Assembly (NCBI GenBank): GCA_947259885.1
Contig: CAMYNW010000025.1
Location: forward strand, 1-45,196
DNA from: an uncultured Gammaproteobacteria bacterium
Lineage (GTDB): Bacteria > Pseudomonadota > Gammaproteobacteria > Arenicellales > Poriferihabitantaceae
DNA length: 45,196 nucleotides
Direction: 5' to 3'
The position numbers and the translations under genes are program-made. Shown here in pieces: positions 10,882 through 18,957 of the stretch; the first letter of the stretch is position 1; each line of letters begins with the position of its first letter. The notes beneath the pieces are model-generated. The model was not told where the DNA came from and searched no databases. It saw only the letters and a program-made list of their open reading frames with translations.

Positions 10882-11205
10882 GTGACTGAAATCGCGAACA
10901 CCCCAAATCCACCCTACTTCGCTGTAATCTTTTCTTCGAAGCGGAGCAACTTAGAGCAAGGTTATGCAGCGATGTCCGAGAAGATGATTGGGCTTGCGCG
11001 CACACAACCTGGTTTTTTGGGTGTTGAGATGGCTCGAGAAGAGGTTGGAATTACTGTTTCTTATTGGACGGATCTTGAGTCAATTAAAAACTGGAAACAA
11101 AATGTTGATCATCAAGAAGCGCAGAGACTTGGGCGAGAGAAATGGTATTCGTCTTATAAGTTACGGATCGCAAAAGTGGAGCGAGACTATGGGTTCGAAT
11201 ATTAA
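10882..11205 (+). CDS. Antibiotic biosynthesis monooxygenase (ABM) domain protein
   Basis: A 107-residue ferredoxin-like dimeric alpha-beta barrel protein. Family features are FAVIFSSKRS, the helix MSEKMIGLARTQPGFLGVEMARE (in part), GITVSYWTDLESIKNWKQNVDH and a KWYSSYKLRIAKVERDYGF ending. ABM-domain proteins include small cofactor-free monooxygenases, heme-degrading enzymes and many uncharacterised stress proteins; this one looks like the common antibiotic biosynthesis monooxygenase branch without IsdG heme residues. Start is GTG, 14 bases after the cupin stop. Confidence 0.85.
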   Translation: MTEIANTPNPPYFAVIFSSKRSNLEQGYAAMSEKMIGLARTQPGFLGVEMAREEVGITVSYWTDLESIKNWKQNVDHQEAQRLGREKWYSSYKLRIAKVERDYGFEY

Positions 11206-11269
11206 TTTACTTTGGAAATAATGTAAATTTATACATTGAGCTTTTCTGTTTGCGCTCGAACAGAGATAG

Positions 11270-11530
11270 TCAGAAGTCAGCCGCAAATTTGATAGTAATA
11301 CCAGTTATAGTAATATCAGTTAAGGTGACCGCGTTTGGAATTTCATCAAGGAAAAAATAGCCCAGAGCTGCGGCAACATAAATCTGAAAACAGGAAAATG
11401 GGACCTCTAGACTCGCTGCGGCGTTTCGATAGGCAATTACGATAAGGAAGCGAACAAGTGCTTGATCAAACCCAGGAGGATGCCAACGATATTTATAGTA
11501 TCGCTAGCCGCCACACCTTCGACCGCCGAA
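11270..11530 (-). pseudogene. Decayed EamA/DMT permease, C-terminal remnant
   Basis: Reading the minus strand from about 11473 down to a TGA at 11270-11272 gives a typical EamA C-terminal repeat: AYRNAAASLEVPF, then FQIYVAAALGYFFLDEIPN and a final hydrophobic stretch. The frame has no ATG, GTG or TTG start and is closed upstream by a stop. The preceding helix continues in another frame (INIVGILLG), so a single-base indel near 11468-11474, at a GGGTTT run, would join INIVGILLG to FDQALVRFLIVIAYR. No N-terminal half is present before the gapA end at 11531. Two adjacent 15-bp copies within it add further damage or duplication. Confidence 0.7.
11292..11321. repeat. 15-bp tandem duplication inside the EamA remnant
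   Basis: Bases 11292-11306 (atagtaataccagtt) and 11307-11321 (atagtaatatcagtt) are adjacent direct copies differing at one position. On the minus strand they encode near-repeats of Asp/Gly-Ile-Thr-Ile-Thr in the last transmembrane segment of the decayed permease, consistent with slippage in DNA no longer under selection. Confidence 0.85.
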
Positions 11531-12547
11531 TCAGCGGCGAATCTTCCGCGTAGAAGAGAAACTTGCCATCTTGAGTGCAAGATCAGCCATTCGGCTGGCA
11601 TACCCCGCTTCATTGTCATACCAGCTTACTAGTTTGATCATGTTAGCGCGAGAACTAGTTAGCTGGCTGTCAAATATTGAGGAGTGTACATTTCCGATAA
11701 TATCGGAAGAAACCAGAGGGTCCTCAGAATACTCTAGGATGCCTCGCATGGGGCCGCGAGATGCAGAACGGAATTTGCGATTGATTTGTTCGGCGGAGAC
11801 TGGTTTGTTAAGCAGTAGATTTAATTCAATCATTGAGCCTGTGATCACCGGCACCCGAATGGCAATTGCAGATATTTTATCGCCTATCGCAGGATAAACC
11901 TTGGATACTGCGGTTGCAGCGCCTGTGCTTGTAGGAATTATGTTGACCGCTCCTGCTCTTGCCCTTCGTAGATCCTTATGCGGTGCATCCTGGATGGGCT
12001 GGTCGGAAGTGTAGGCATGGGTCGTAGTCATAGAGCCCAGTTCTATACCCCAATTCTGATCGACAATTTTGACAATCGGCGCGAGGCAATTAGTGGTGCA
12101 GGAGGCGTTAGATACCACGGTGTCTGACGCCTGCAGCGTTTCGTCGTTCACGCCCATCACAATAGTTTTGACATCGCCACTCTTGGCGGGAGCAGAAATC
12201 AAGACTCTCTTGGCACCAGCGGTAAGATGCTGAGCAGCTTGTTGCCTGGTGCGAAATATACCTGTGCACTCCAGCACGACATCTACTTTGAGCCGCTTCC
12301 AGGGTAATTTTTTCGGGTCACGCTCTGAAAGTGCAAGCACACTCTGCTTGCCAATCTTGATATGTTTTTCTGATGCGCTGATCTTCCCCGGGAACACGCC
12401 CTGGGCTGAATCGTATCTGAGTAGATGTGCCAGAGTGCCGTTATCAGTCAGATCGTTGATTGCTACAATCTGGACGTTCTTATGTTTTAGTAGATACCGT
12501 AGCGAGAGCCGCCCAATTCGACCAAATCCATTAATTGCAACTTTCAT
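11531..12547 (-). CDS. gap: Glyceraldehyde-3-phosphate dehydrogenase, type I (NAD)
   Basis: Phosphorylating GAPDH, which interconverts glyceraldehyde 3-phosphate and 1,3-bisphosphoglycerate in central carbon metabolism. The 338 residues begin KVAINGFGRIGR (Rossmann loop), carry Asp32 in INDLTD, indicating NAD preference, the catalytic Cys150 in SNASCTTNCLAP and His177 in TTTHAYTSDQ, plus RARAGAVNIIPTSTGAA and WYDNEAGYASR near the end. The ATG at 12547 is chosen because the protein then starts MKVAINGFG; a TTG four codons upstream is possible. The neighbours are not glycolytic genes, so it appears to stand alone. The C-terminal few residues (SFSSTRKIRR) extend past the usual end. Confidence 0.96.
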   Translation of the reverse strand: MKVAINGFGRIGRLSLRYLLKHKNVQIVAINDLTDNGTLAHLLRYDSAQGVFPGKISASEKHIKIGKQSVLALSERDPKKLPWKRLKVDVVLECTGIFRTRQQAAQHLTAGAKRVLISAPAKSGDVKTIVMGVNDETLQASDTVVSNASCTTNCLAPIVKIVDQNWGIELGSMTTTHAYTSDQPIQDAPHKDLRRARAGAVNIIPTSTGAATAVSKVYPAIGDKISAIAIRVPVITGSMIELNLLLNKPVSAEQINRKFRSASRGPMRGILEYSEDPLVSSDIIGNVHSSIFDSQLTSSRANMIKLVSWYDNEAGYASRMADLALKMASFSSTRKIRR

Positions 12548-12640
12548 AGTGAATTCCAAATTACCTGTTTTGAAGGGCCATTATACGCCCCGGCTGAGGC
12601 TCAAATATACCAGCATTAATACGGATAAGGATTATGCTCA

Positions 12641-12892
12641 GTGATGAACCTGTGCAGTGTTGCGCAGAGAGAAATTTGGATCACCAGCATTGTACGCAAT
12701 AGAGTAATATACGTCGAACCTGGTGGTCAGCAGACCATCATTATTGAAGACGCGGACCCGGAACATCTTGATAATGTCGACAGGGCGATTCTGAATTGTT
12801 GTATGGACCGACCACATTTCGATCGCCAATATCAGGTCGGCCACCAGTGCACCGGCACTATCCTCTTCGAATGTATAAGCAATAAAAAATGA
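12641..12892 (+). CDS. Small hypothetical protein, start-stop overlap with the next dehydrogenase gene
   Basis: An 83-residue frame starting GTG at 12641 (or ATG at 12644), preceded by AAGGA at about 12626-12630. Its TGA stop at 12890-12892 overlaps the ATG of the isocitrate/isopropylmalate-family dehydrogenase (ATGA), which suggests translational coupling and argues for a real gene. The protein is acidic in the middle (IIIEDADPEHLDNVD) with four cysteines and no signal peptide or membrane segment. I do not recognise a family. An opposite-strand frame covers the same bases, so the evidence is context only. Confidence 0.45.
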   Translation: MMNLCSVAQREIWITSIVRNRVIYVEPGGQQTIIIEDADPEHLDNVDRAILNCCMDRPHFDRQYQVGHQCTGTILFECISNKK

Positions 12893-13980
12893 AGAAATTT
12901 AAAATAGCGGTGCTGGCTGGAGACGGGATTGGCCTTGAAGTCACATCGATCTGCTGTGACCTCCTTAAGCAGGTTGGCGCCCACCATGGCAGCTTTGCTC
13001 TGGATACCGAGTGGCTCAATGCAGGTGCAGACTGTTATCAGCAGACTGGTGAAGCGTTACCCGGTGAAACCATGCAGGTATGTCGAGAGGCGGATGCAAT
13101 TCTTCTCGGTGCCATGGGACTGCCGAACATCCGGTATTCTGACGGCACTGAAATTGCGCCGCAGTTGGATCTCAGATTTGAATTGAATCTGTATGCAGGG
13201 GTCAGGCCGGTCAAACCGATGAAGAGTTTACCCTTGCCGCTACGAAATCCCGATCGTAGAAACATCGATTTCATTTTAATTCGGGAGTCCACCGAAGGAC
13301 TGTTCGCCTCCCACGGAAAAGGCGTGGTGACCAATGACCAGGAAGCTACAGATACCATGCGTATTACACGTTCTGCTTGTGAACGATTGTTTCGGTTTGG
13401 CTTCGAACTCTCACGGAAACGCAAGGATCAGGGTTATCCAGGGCGTCTGACCTGTGTAGATAAAGCCAATGTTTTCGCTTCAATGGCGTTCTTCCGAAAG
13501 ATTTATGAGGAAGTGGGAGAGCAATTTCCGGATATTGGAAAAGAGTGTATGTATGTTGATGCGGCGGCCCTAAACATGGTTAAGCAGCCCTGGAATATGG
13601 ATGTGTTGGTCACCGAGAATATGTTTGGAGATATTCTTTCAGACCTCGGTGCTGGACTTATGGGGGGCATGGGAATGGCCCCTTCCGCAGATATTGGTGA
13701 TCAGCACGCTGTATTCCAACCGTGTCACGGTAGCGCGCCAGATATCGCTGGACAAGGCAAGGCAAATCCTACCGCTATGTTTCTATCCGGTGCAATGATG
13801 TTGGAATGGTTAGGTGAACAGCATAGGCAGCCTGATTTGGTTCGTTGCGCCGAGTTAATAAATAAAGCCGTGGAGGATGCCTATGCAAAGCCAGGATTGC
13901 TACCGTATGAACTTGGCGGACAAAGCGGCACCAATGAAATCACCAGAACAGTGCAGATAGAAATTGAACGCCTGTTGTAA
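12889..13980 (+). CDS. Isocitrate/isopropylmalate-family dehydrogenase, substrate unknown
   Basis: A 363-residue NAD(P)-dependent beta-decarboxylating dehydrogenase. Family marks are the GDGIG loop (11-15), substrate arginines in LRFELNLYAGVRP (R96, R106) and IRESTEGLF (R132), the metal-site segment ENMFGDILSDLGAGLMGGMGMAPS and the cofactor loop HGSAPDIAGQGKANP. In true LeuB the third region reads RELTGGIYFG, whereas here it is RESTEGLFASHGKG, so a 3-isopropylmalate role is doubtful; tartrate, homoisocitrate or another 2-hydroxy acid is possible. No leuC/leuD lies nearby. It is followed after 51 bases by a Gfo/Idh/MocA oxidoreductase, hinting at sugar-acid or polyol catabolism. Confidence 0.88.
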   Translation: MKKFKIAVLAGDGIGLEVTSICCDLLKQVGAHHGSFALDTEWLNAGADCYQQTGEALPGETMQVCREADAILLGAMGLPNIRYSDGTEIAPQLDLRFELNLYAGVRPVKPMKSLPLPLRNPDRRNIDFILIRESTEGLFASHGKGVVTNDQEATDTMRITRSACERLFRFGFELSRKRKDQGYPGRLTCVDKANVFASMAFFRKIYEEVGEQFPDIGKECMYVDAAALNMVKQPWNMDVLVTENMFGDILSDLGAGLMGGMGMAPSADIGDQHAVFQPCHGSAPDIAGQGKANPTAMFLSGAMMLEWLGEQHRQPDLVRCAELINKAVEDAYAKPGLLPYELGGQSGTNEITRTVQIEIERLL

Positions 13981-14031
13981 GCTGATAGTCGGCGTTAACA
14001 GGGTGCGCCGGTGCGGGACTTCTCGTAAGCC

Positions 14032-15057
14032 ATGAAAGTTGCAACCGTCGGTTGTGGCTACTTCAGCCATTTTCACCATCAGGCTTGGCAGCGACTGGAA
14101 GTCGAACTAGTTGGGGTTTGCGACCTTGACGCTAAAAGGGCCGAAGATTTTCGGCATCAATACGGAATTGCTCAGGCGTTTGATAATTTCTCTGACATGT
14201 TATCCGCTGCCAAGCCTGATCTGGTAGACATTATTCTGCCGCCAGACCAGCATTTTCCTCATATTATGCACGCGGCTAAACATGGTGCGGACATCATTTG
14301 CCAGAAACCGTTTACCCAATGCCTGAGTAAAGCAAGGCAGGCGGTGGACATTGCAGAGTCTGCAAACATTAAACTGGTTGTGCATGAAAATTTTCGCTTT
14401 CAGCCGTGGTATCGATTGATCAAAACGCTATTAGACAAGGGGCTTCTGGGGCGGCTTTTCGCCGCGCGGTTTCTTCTTAGACCAGGAGACGGACAAGGAA
14501 AGGACGCCTACCTGAACCGCCAGCCATATTTTCAAAGAATGGACAGGTTTCTGATCAGAGAAACAGGCATTCACTTTATAGATGTTTTCCGCTTCCTGTT
14601 AGGGGAGCCCGAATCAGTTTATGCAGATTTACAGCGGCTCAATCCCTACATCAGGGGAGAGGACGCCGGTCAGTTTATACTAGATTTTCCAGCGCAGTTG
14701 CGCGCGATGTTTGATGGCAACCGCCTTGTGGATCACTCGGCCCAAGATCTGAGATTGACGATGGGAGAATTGATCATCGAAGGGGAATGCGGCGTGCTGC
14801 GGTTAGATGGTAATGGCCATATGTGGCACAGGATAAAGGGCTCGAATGAGGAGGTACAGTTAGAACTTCATTTTGATCACAGCCGATATGGCGGGGATTG
14901 CGTTTATGCGCTACAAAAACATGTGCTTGAATGTCTAGTGAAAGGTGAGACACCTGAAAATCTTGCGTCAGACTACATCCGTAATCTGGAAATACAGGAA
15001 GCTATTTACAGGAGCAATCAGACTCATAGGAAGGTTACGCTAGTTTCACAAACTTAA
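14032..15057 (+). CDS. Gfo/Idh/MocA-family oxidoreductase
   Basis: A 341-residue NAD(P)-dependent dehydrogenase of the glucose-fructose oxidoreductase / inositol dehydrogenase family. The Rossmann loop GCGYFSHFH (7-15) opens the protein, with Asp31 after the second strand likely contacting the adenosine ribose (NAD type). The family EKP motif appears as QKP (91-93) with catalytic Lys92, and the second-domain GIHFIDVFRF (179-188) supplies His181 and Asp184. Substrates of this family are sugars, inositols or sugar derivatives; which one cannot be read here. It probably shares a transcript with the upstream dehydrogenase. Confidence 0.9.
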   Translation: MKVATVGCGYFSHFHHQAWQRLEVELVGVCDLDAKRAEDFRHQYGIAQAFDNFSDMLSAAKPDLVDIILPPDQHFPHIMHAAKHGADIICQKPFTQCLSKARQAVDIAESANIKLVVHENFRFQPWYRLIKTLLDKGLLGRLFAARFLLRPGDGQGKDAYLNRQPYFQRMDRFLIRETGIHFIDVFRFLLGEPESVYADLQRLNPYIRGEDAGQFILDFPAQLRAMFDGNRLVDHSAQDLRLTMGELIIEGECGVLRLDGNGHMWHRIKGSNEEVQLELHFDHSRYGGDCVYALQKHVLECLVKGETPENLASDYIRNLEIQEAIYRSNQTHRKVTLVSQT

Positions 15058-15313
15058 TTTAAGGATTTTTAAAAGTGAATTTCAGAACCATGCGCAATCT
15101 AGCAGAGACCATATCCAGCTATTTTACAGGCAAGTCAAAATAGAGATATTAAAATTGAAATTACTGCCAGATATCTTCCTATGTTCGCTTGAAATGAAGC
15201 CGTGACAGGGATGCTGATAAAGGCTGGCTGCCTGTCGAGATAAATCTATTATGTAGAAATCCCGTTTTCCGGTATATTGCCAGAGTACTTCTTTCTGCAC
15301 GATTCTTTTCCCA

Positions 15314-15823
15314 ATGTCATCAGGTACACTGCATCGTTTTGTTAGCATTGCTGTATTGCTAGCACTCCTGGGGGGACTGACATTTGTATTTGCCTGGCTC
15401 CTGGATAAGCAGCATAACCCTAACCAATCAAACCTCACACGCATAATCAGTGACGGTTCAAGTGAAGTGGTGCTGGCACGCAATCGCGATGGACATTATG
15501 TGGCAAAAGGGGAAATAAATGGCAAGTCTGTGCAGTTCCTTCTGGACACTGGCGCTACTCAAATCAGCATACCTTCTGTTGTGGCTAACGACCTTGGATT
15601 GGTACGCGGCACTGCGATGTTAGCGCAGACCGCAAATGGAACGGTTAAGGTCTACGCTACAAGGGCAGATGAGGTAAGGCTTGGTCATATAGTGCTTCAG
15701 AACGTGCCGGCCAGTATTAATCCCGGCATGAATGGCGCTGATGTTTTGCTCGGCATGAGCTTTCTCAAGCATCTTGAAATTATTCAACGTGGCAACGTGC
15801 TTCGTTTGAGAATTCCTCGGTAA
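15314..15823 (+). CDS. Membrane-anchored retropepsin-like aspartic protease
   Basis: A 169-residue protein with one N-terminal transmembrane segment (about 10-30) and a retropepsin-like domain. The catalytic motif is LLDTGATQISIP (D78), followed by the second beta-hairpin half with the hydrophobic-hydrophobic-Gly signature DVLLGMSFLKHLEI. This fits the clan AA family TIGR02281, which includes single-domain proteases that must dimerise to bring two Asp together, related to Caulobacter PerP and Rickettsia APRc. The protease domain would face the periplasm. Targets are unknown. The 256 bases upstream hold no recognisable gene. Confidence 0.88.
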   Translation: MSSGTLHRFVSIAVLLALLGGLTFVFAWLLDKQHNPNQSNLTRIISDGSSEVVLARNRDGHYVAKGEINGKSVQFLLDTGATQISIPSVVANDLGLVRGTAMLAQTANGTVKVYATRADEVRLGHIVLQNVPASINPGMNGADVLLGMSFLKHLEIIQRGNVLRLRIPR

Positions 15824-15894
15824 ACAGAAGCAAGTGAAGGCTCATAAACCCCACTTAATGCCAATATACCGACAATAACCTGGGCTGATCTAAA

Positions 15895-16104
15895 TTGGAT
15901 TTGATACAAGATGCCCTGCAGTGGCTTTACATTGCAATTTGCTTCGTATTGATCTGGTATGGAATCTCCCTTTTACTCGAACTGGGGAGTTACCTGTTGG
16001 GCAAGCGCGGCGCCAGACAAATTCTACGACCGTTGATAAAACTGATTATCACTGCACTACTGGCAAAAGCAGTAGTATGGCTGGGTGCCGCGACATCCTT
16101 ATAA
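15895..16104 (+). CDS. Possible small two-helix membrane protein
   Basis: A 69-codon frame with a TTG start. The product has two hydrophobic segments, about 10-35 (LYIAICFVLIWYGISLLLEL) and 48-66, separated by a basic loop (GKRGARQILR). An in-frame TGA at 15886-15888 closes the frame just before the TTG, and there is no good Shine-Dalgarno sequence. The amphipathic composition is more protein-like than a random frame, but no family is recognised. It lies 71 bases after the protease gene. Confidence 0.4.
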   Translation: MDLIQDALQWLYIAICFVLIWYGISLLLELGSYLLGKRGARQILRPLIKLIITALLAKAVVWLGAATSL

Positions 16105-16259
16105 CCGTCAGGTTACTAACCGCGTATAAGCGAATACCAAACTGATTGAACGGGACTGAGCGCTGGAAATAATTCTGAACCGACAGTTGAACAATATACT
16201 TATTGCCGACCAAAATTCTATCTGTTCCTTCAGCGAATAGTCACTTGTTGATGTATTAG

Positions 16260-17525
16260 ATGACAAAGATACAGACCCACGTGTCTTCATCCCGGGCGAT
16301 TGCCGCATTTGCGCTTGGAACATTGTTCTTTTCCTATGCTTTCATGCAACGGGTTGCGCCCAGTGTAATGACGGGCGAACTCATGAAGGATTTTGCTGTG
16401 GGCGGGGCTGCACTTGGCAGCTTGTCGGCATGGTATTTCTATACCTATGCGGCGATCCAACTACCTGTGGGAATGTTGACAGATCGCTTCGGTCCGCGAA
16501 AACTAATGAGCGTTGCGATGGCGCTATGCGCGGTGGCTTCATTTGCATTCGCCGTCAGCCATTCTCTATTGACGGCTTCTATAAGTCGCGCGCTGGTAGG
16601 TGCGACGGTGGGATTTGGTTTTGTCGGCACCCTCGCTATTGCGGCATACTGGTTTAAGGCTTCGCGCTTTGCGATGCTCGCGGGCGTTATCCAGACAGCC
16701 GGGATGATCGGAGGAATGATGGGTCAGGCCCCGCTTGGAGTTGCAGTTGATTATGCAGGCTGGCGTAACACTATGATTGGACTTGGAGGGCTCGCTGTAG
16801 TGCTGTCGATATTATTATTCCTGGTCATACCAAAGCGACCAGAGGAGAGAATTTCCGGGACTCCATCGGTGTCTCGCAGACCGTCCAAAGGTATTGGTGA
16901 AGTTATTCGGAATCCGCAGAGCTGGTATTGCGCTGCGATTGGTTTTGGGCTGAGTTCGGTGATGCTTGGCTTTGTCGGTTTATGGGCGGTGCCATGGTTG
17001 ACTACAGTACAAGGATTTGCACGATCCGAAGCGGCGGCAATAGCTTCAATGTTGTTTCTGGGGTGGGCGCTGGGCGCACCGACATGGGGCTGGTTATCCG
17101 ACCATTTGGGACGACGCAAGCCTATGGTATTTGCAGGTGTAGTTTTTAATATTGCGGTATATACTGTGATTCTATTTGCGGGTATTTCGAACAATGCACT
17201 GCTGTCCGTACTGTTCTTTGTGGCCGGGATTTTCGGTGCAAGTATGACCGTGACCTTTAGTTGTATGCGGGAGCTGAATGCCACAGCTAATAGTGGTACG
17301 GCTCTCGGATTGATGAACATGTGTGTTGTAGGTTCAGGGGCAGTTACCCAACCTCTGGTGGGGTGGCTGCTGGATCGTAACTGGGAGGGGTTGATTGTTG
17401 AAGGGGAGAGAATTTATAGCGGAATCAACTATGATTCGGCGTTATTGGTGTTTTACGCGACCAATCTGCTTGCGTTAGTGGGAGTGGTGTTTATGAAAGA
17501 AACACACTGCAGGCAAACCGTATGA
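16260..17525 (+). CDS. MFS transporter
   Basis: A 421-residue major facilitator protein with about twelve hydrophobic helices. The loop between helices 2 and 3 reads GMLTDRFGPRKLMS (the MFS A-motif), and a second copy in the C-terminal half reads GWLSDHLGRRKPMVF. SYAFMQRVAPSVMTGEL in helix 1 is typical of the COG2271/sugar-phosphate and organic-anion group. Substrate is not predictable. Its stop overlaps the start of the FAD oxidoreductase gene by four bases (ATGA), so the two are translationally coupled and the carrier probably imports the oxidase substrate. Confidence 0.9.
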   Translation: MTKIQTHVSSSRAIAAFALGTLFFSYAFMQRVAPSVMTGELMKDFAVGGAALGSLSAWYFYTYAAIQLPVGMLTDRFGPRKLMSVAMALCAVASFAFAVSHSLLTASISRALVGATVGFGFVGTLAIAAYWFKASRFAMLAGVIQTAGMIGGMMGQAPLGVAVDYAGWRNTMIGLGGLAVVLSILLFLVIPKRPEERISGTPSVSRRPSKGIGEVIRNPQSWYCAAIGFGLSSVMLGFVGLWAVPWLTTVQGFARSEAAAIASMLFLGWALGAPTWGWLSDHLGRRKPMVFAGVVFNIAVYTVILFAGISNNALLSVLFFVAGIFGASMTVTFSCMRELNATANSGTALGLMNMCVVGSGAVTQPLVGWLLDRNWEGLIVEGERIYSGINYDSALLVFYATNLLALVGVVFMKETHCRQTV

Positions 17526-18859
17526 TACACCCATCGCACTTACCAGGTTCACAGTATCCCAATACGTGGTACCTTGCTACAAGTGAAGTGGGTGAGCAGA
17601 GACCGGCTCTTAACACAGAACACAGAGCCAAGGTCTGTGTCGTAGGGGCCGGACTTGCAGGTCTTTCAGTTGCCCTTGAACTGTTGCGAATTGGGATCCC
17701 GGTTGCGATTGTCGAGGCCGGTCGGGTAGCCTGGGGCGCTTCAGGTCGAAACGGGGGCTTTGTTTCGGCTGGATTCCCTGTCGATCTGGAAGACATTATT
17801 CGAACCTGTGGAACCGAGCTAGCAGAACGGCTGTATGAGCATTCGGTTATAGGGGTTACTCACGTTCGCGAAAACATCGAACAACTTGCTCCGCATTGTT
17901 TGATGGGGGACGGAAATCTCTCTGTTAGCCGTTACCCCGCTGCAAAGAAAATGCAGCGTGAAGCAGAACTTATCAATAGTCTATATGGGGGCAAGGTAGA
18001 GCCGTGGACACGCAGTGAACTGAGCTCTGCTTTGAGAACCAGAAGATATTTCGATGCCTTGTACAAACCGGACGGGTTTCATATTCATCCTTTAAACTAT
18101 GCGTTGGCTATAGCTGCGGAAATTGAGAGTCTAGGGGGAAGGATATTTGAGGCTTCTCCGGCGCGCAAACTGGAAAGCATAGATCCAGGAAATCTTAACT
18201 ATCGGTGGCGGGTACGCACCGACTATGGCGAAGTAAAAGCAGAATATGTGGTGGTTTGCACCAGTGGGTATGATCAGGATTTCTATGGTCCCATATCTCG
18301 ATCGGTCCTGCCAGTGGCCACCCATGTTGCGGTAACTGAACCGCTGAAAGAGGAAATTCTGGGACTGGTCAATACAGATGCATGCGTCTCAGATACAAGG
18401 AATGCCTGTGATTACTTTCGCATCGTCGATCGACGGCTGTTGTGGGGAGGCAAAATCTCGACGCTGACAGAGCCACCGGAAACTCTGGAGCAGATAATGA
18501 AAAAAGCAATGGTTGAAGTTTTTCCGGAGTTATCTGATGTCAGTATCGAATATTGCTGGTCAGGTTTAATGGGGTATTGCAGTCATAGAATGCCAGTTAT
18601 ACGAAGACAGCAGCCAGGGCTATGGGTGGCTACCGCTTTTGGAGGACATGGCTTGAATACAACAGCAATGGCCGGGGAATTAATCTGTACGGCGATAGTC
18701 AGAGGAGATGAACGCTGGCAAGACTTTGATGAGTATATGTTGGACTGGAATGGTGGGCCATTGGGACAGGTTGCAGTGCAGTCAAGCTACTGGTGGATGC
18801 AGTTTAAGGATCGAATACGCGAAACTTTAGCGGGTAAAAGAAAACACCCTGCCGATTGA
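17522..18859 (+). CDS. DAO-family FAD-dependent oxidoreductase (PuuB-like)
   Basis: A 445-residue flavoprotein with the dinucleotide-binding loop VVGAGLAGLSVALEL (about 40-54), the adenosine-ribose acid in IVEAGR, and the GASGRNGGFVSAGF segment characteristic of the gamma-glutamylputrescine oxidase/DadA-like branch. The C-terminal flavin loop PGLWVATAFGGHGLNTTAMAGE (seen in part) agrees. Members oxidise amines or secondary amino acids to imines with release of aldehyde and amine. A polyamine-type or N-methyl amino-acid substrate is likely. It is coupled to the upstream MFS gene; no gamma-glutamyl ligase (puuA) is adjacent, so a PuuB role is unproven. Confidence 0.88.
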   Translation: MIHPSHLPGSQYPNTWYLATSEVGEQRPALNTEHRAKVCVVGAGLAGLSVALELLRIGIPVAIVEAGRVAWGASGRNGGFVSAGFPVDLEDIIRTCGTELAERLYEHSVIGVTHVRENIEQLAPHCLMGDGNLSVSRYPAAKKMQREAELINSLYGGKVEPWTRSELSSALRTRRYFDALYKPDGFHIHPLNYALAIAAEIESLGGRIFEASPARKLESIDPGNLNYRWRVRTDYGEVKAEYVVVCTSGYDQDFYGPISRSVLPVATHVAVTEPLKEEILGLVNTDACVSDTRNACDYFRIVDRRLLWGGKISTLTEPPETLEQIMKKAMVEVFPELSDVSIEYCWSGLMGYCSHRMPVIRRQQPGLWVATAFGGHGLNTTAMAGELICTAIVRGDERWQDFDEYMLDWNGGPLGQVAVQSSYWWMQFKDRIRETLAGKRKHPAD

Positions 18860-18876
18860 CCCCCCCGGTAAATTAC

Positions 18877-18903
18877 GAAGAAACAAGCCAAATTGTTGTT
18901 TCT
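18877..18903. other. AT-rich stem-loop after the FAD oxidoreductase gene
   Basis: AAGAAACAA at 18877-18885 and TTGTTTCTT at 18895-18903 can form a perfect 9-bp stem with a 9-base loop, 17 bases after the oxidoreductase stop. It is followed by TGATG rather than a T-run, so it is a weak terminator candidate at best. Confidence 0.4.
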
Positions 18904-18957
18904 TTGATGTCACTGCAACTATCGTGACTCTAAAATATTTCAAATAAACTATTTCTG

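Noticed and set aside
12638..12844. 68-codon minus-strand frame opposite the small hypothetical gene
   Set aside because: The plus-strand frame has a coupling overlap with the next gene, the minus-strand one has no support.
15204..15236. GACAGG ... CCTGTC inverted repeat
   Set aside because: Six base pairs with a 21-base loop is expected by chance.
15124..15483. 119-codon minus-strand frame upstream of the retropepsin gene
   Set aside because: Its 5' third is antisense to the protease membrane anchor and the composition is not protein-like.
16751..17320. 189-codon minus-strand frame
   Set aside because: Lies entirely antisense to the MFS transporter gene, has no family features, and is explained by codon bias of the sense gene.
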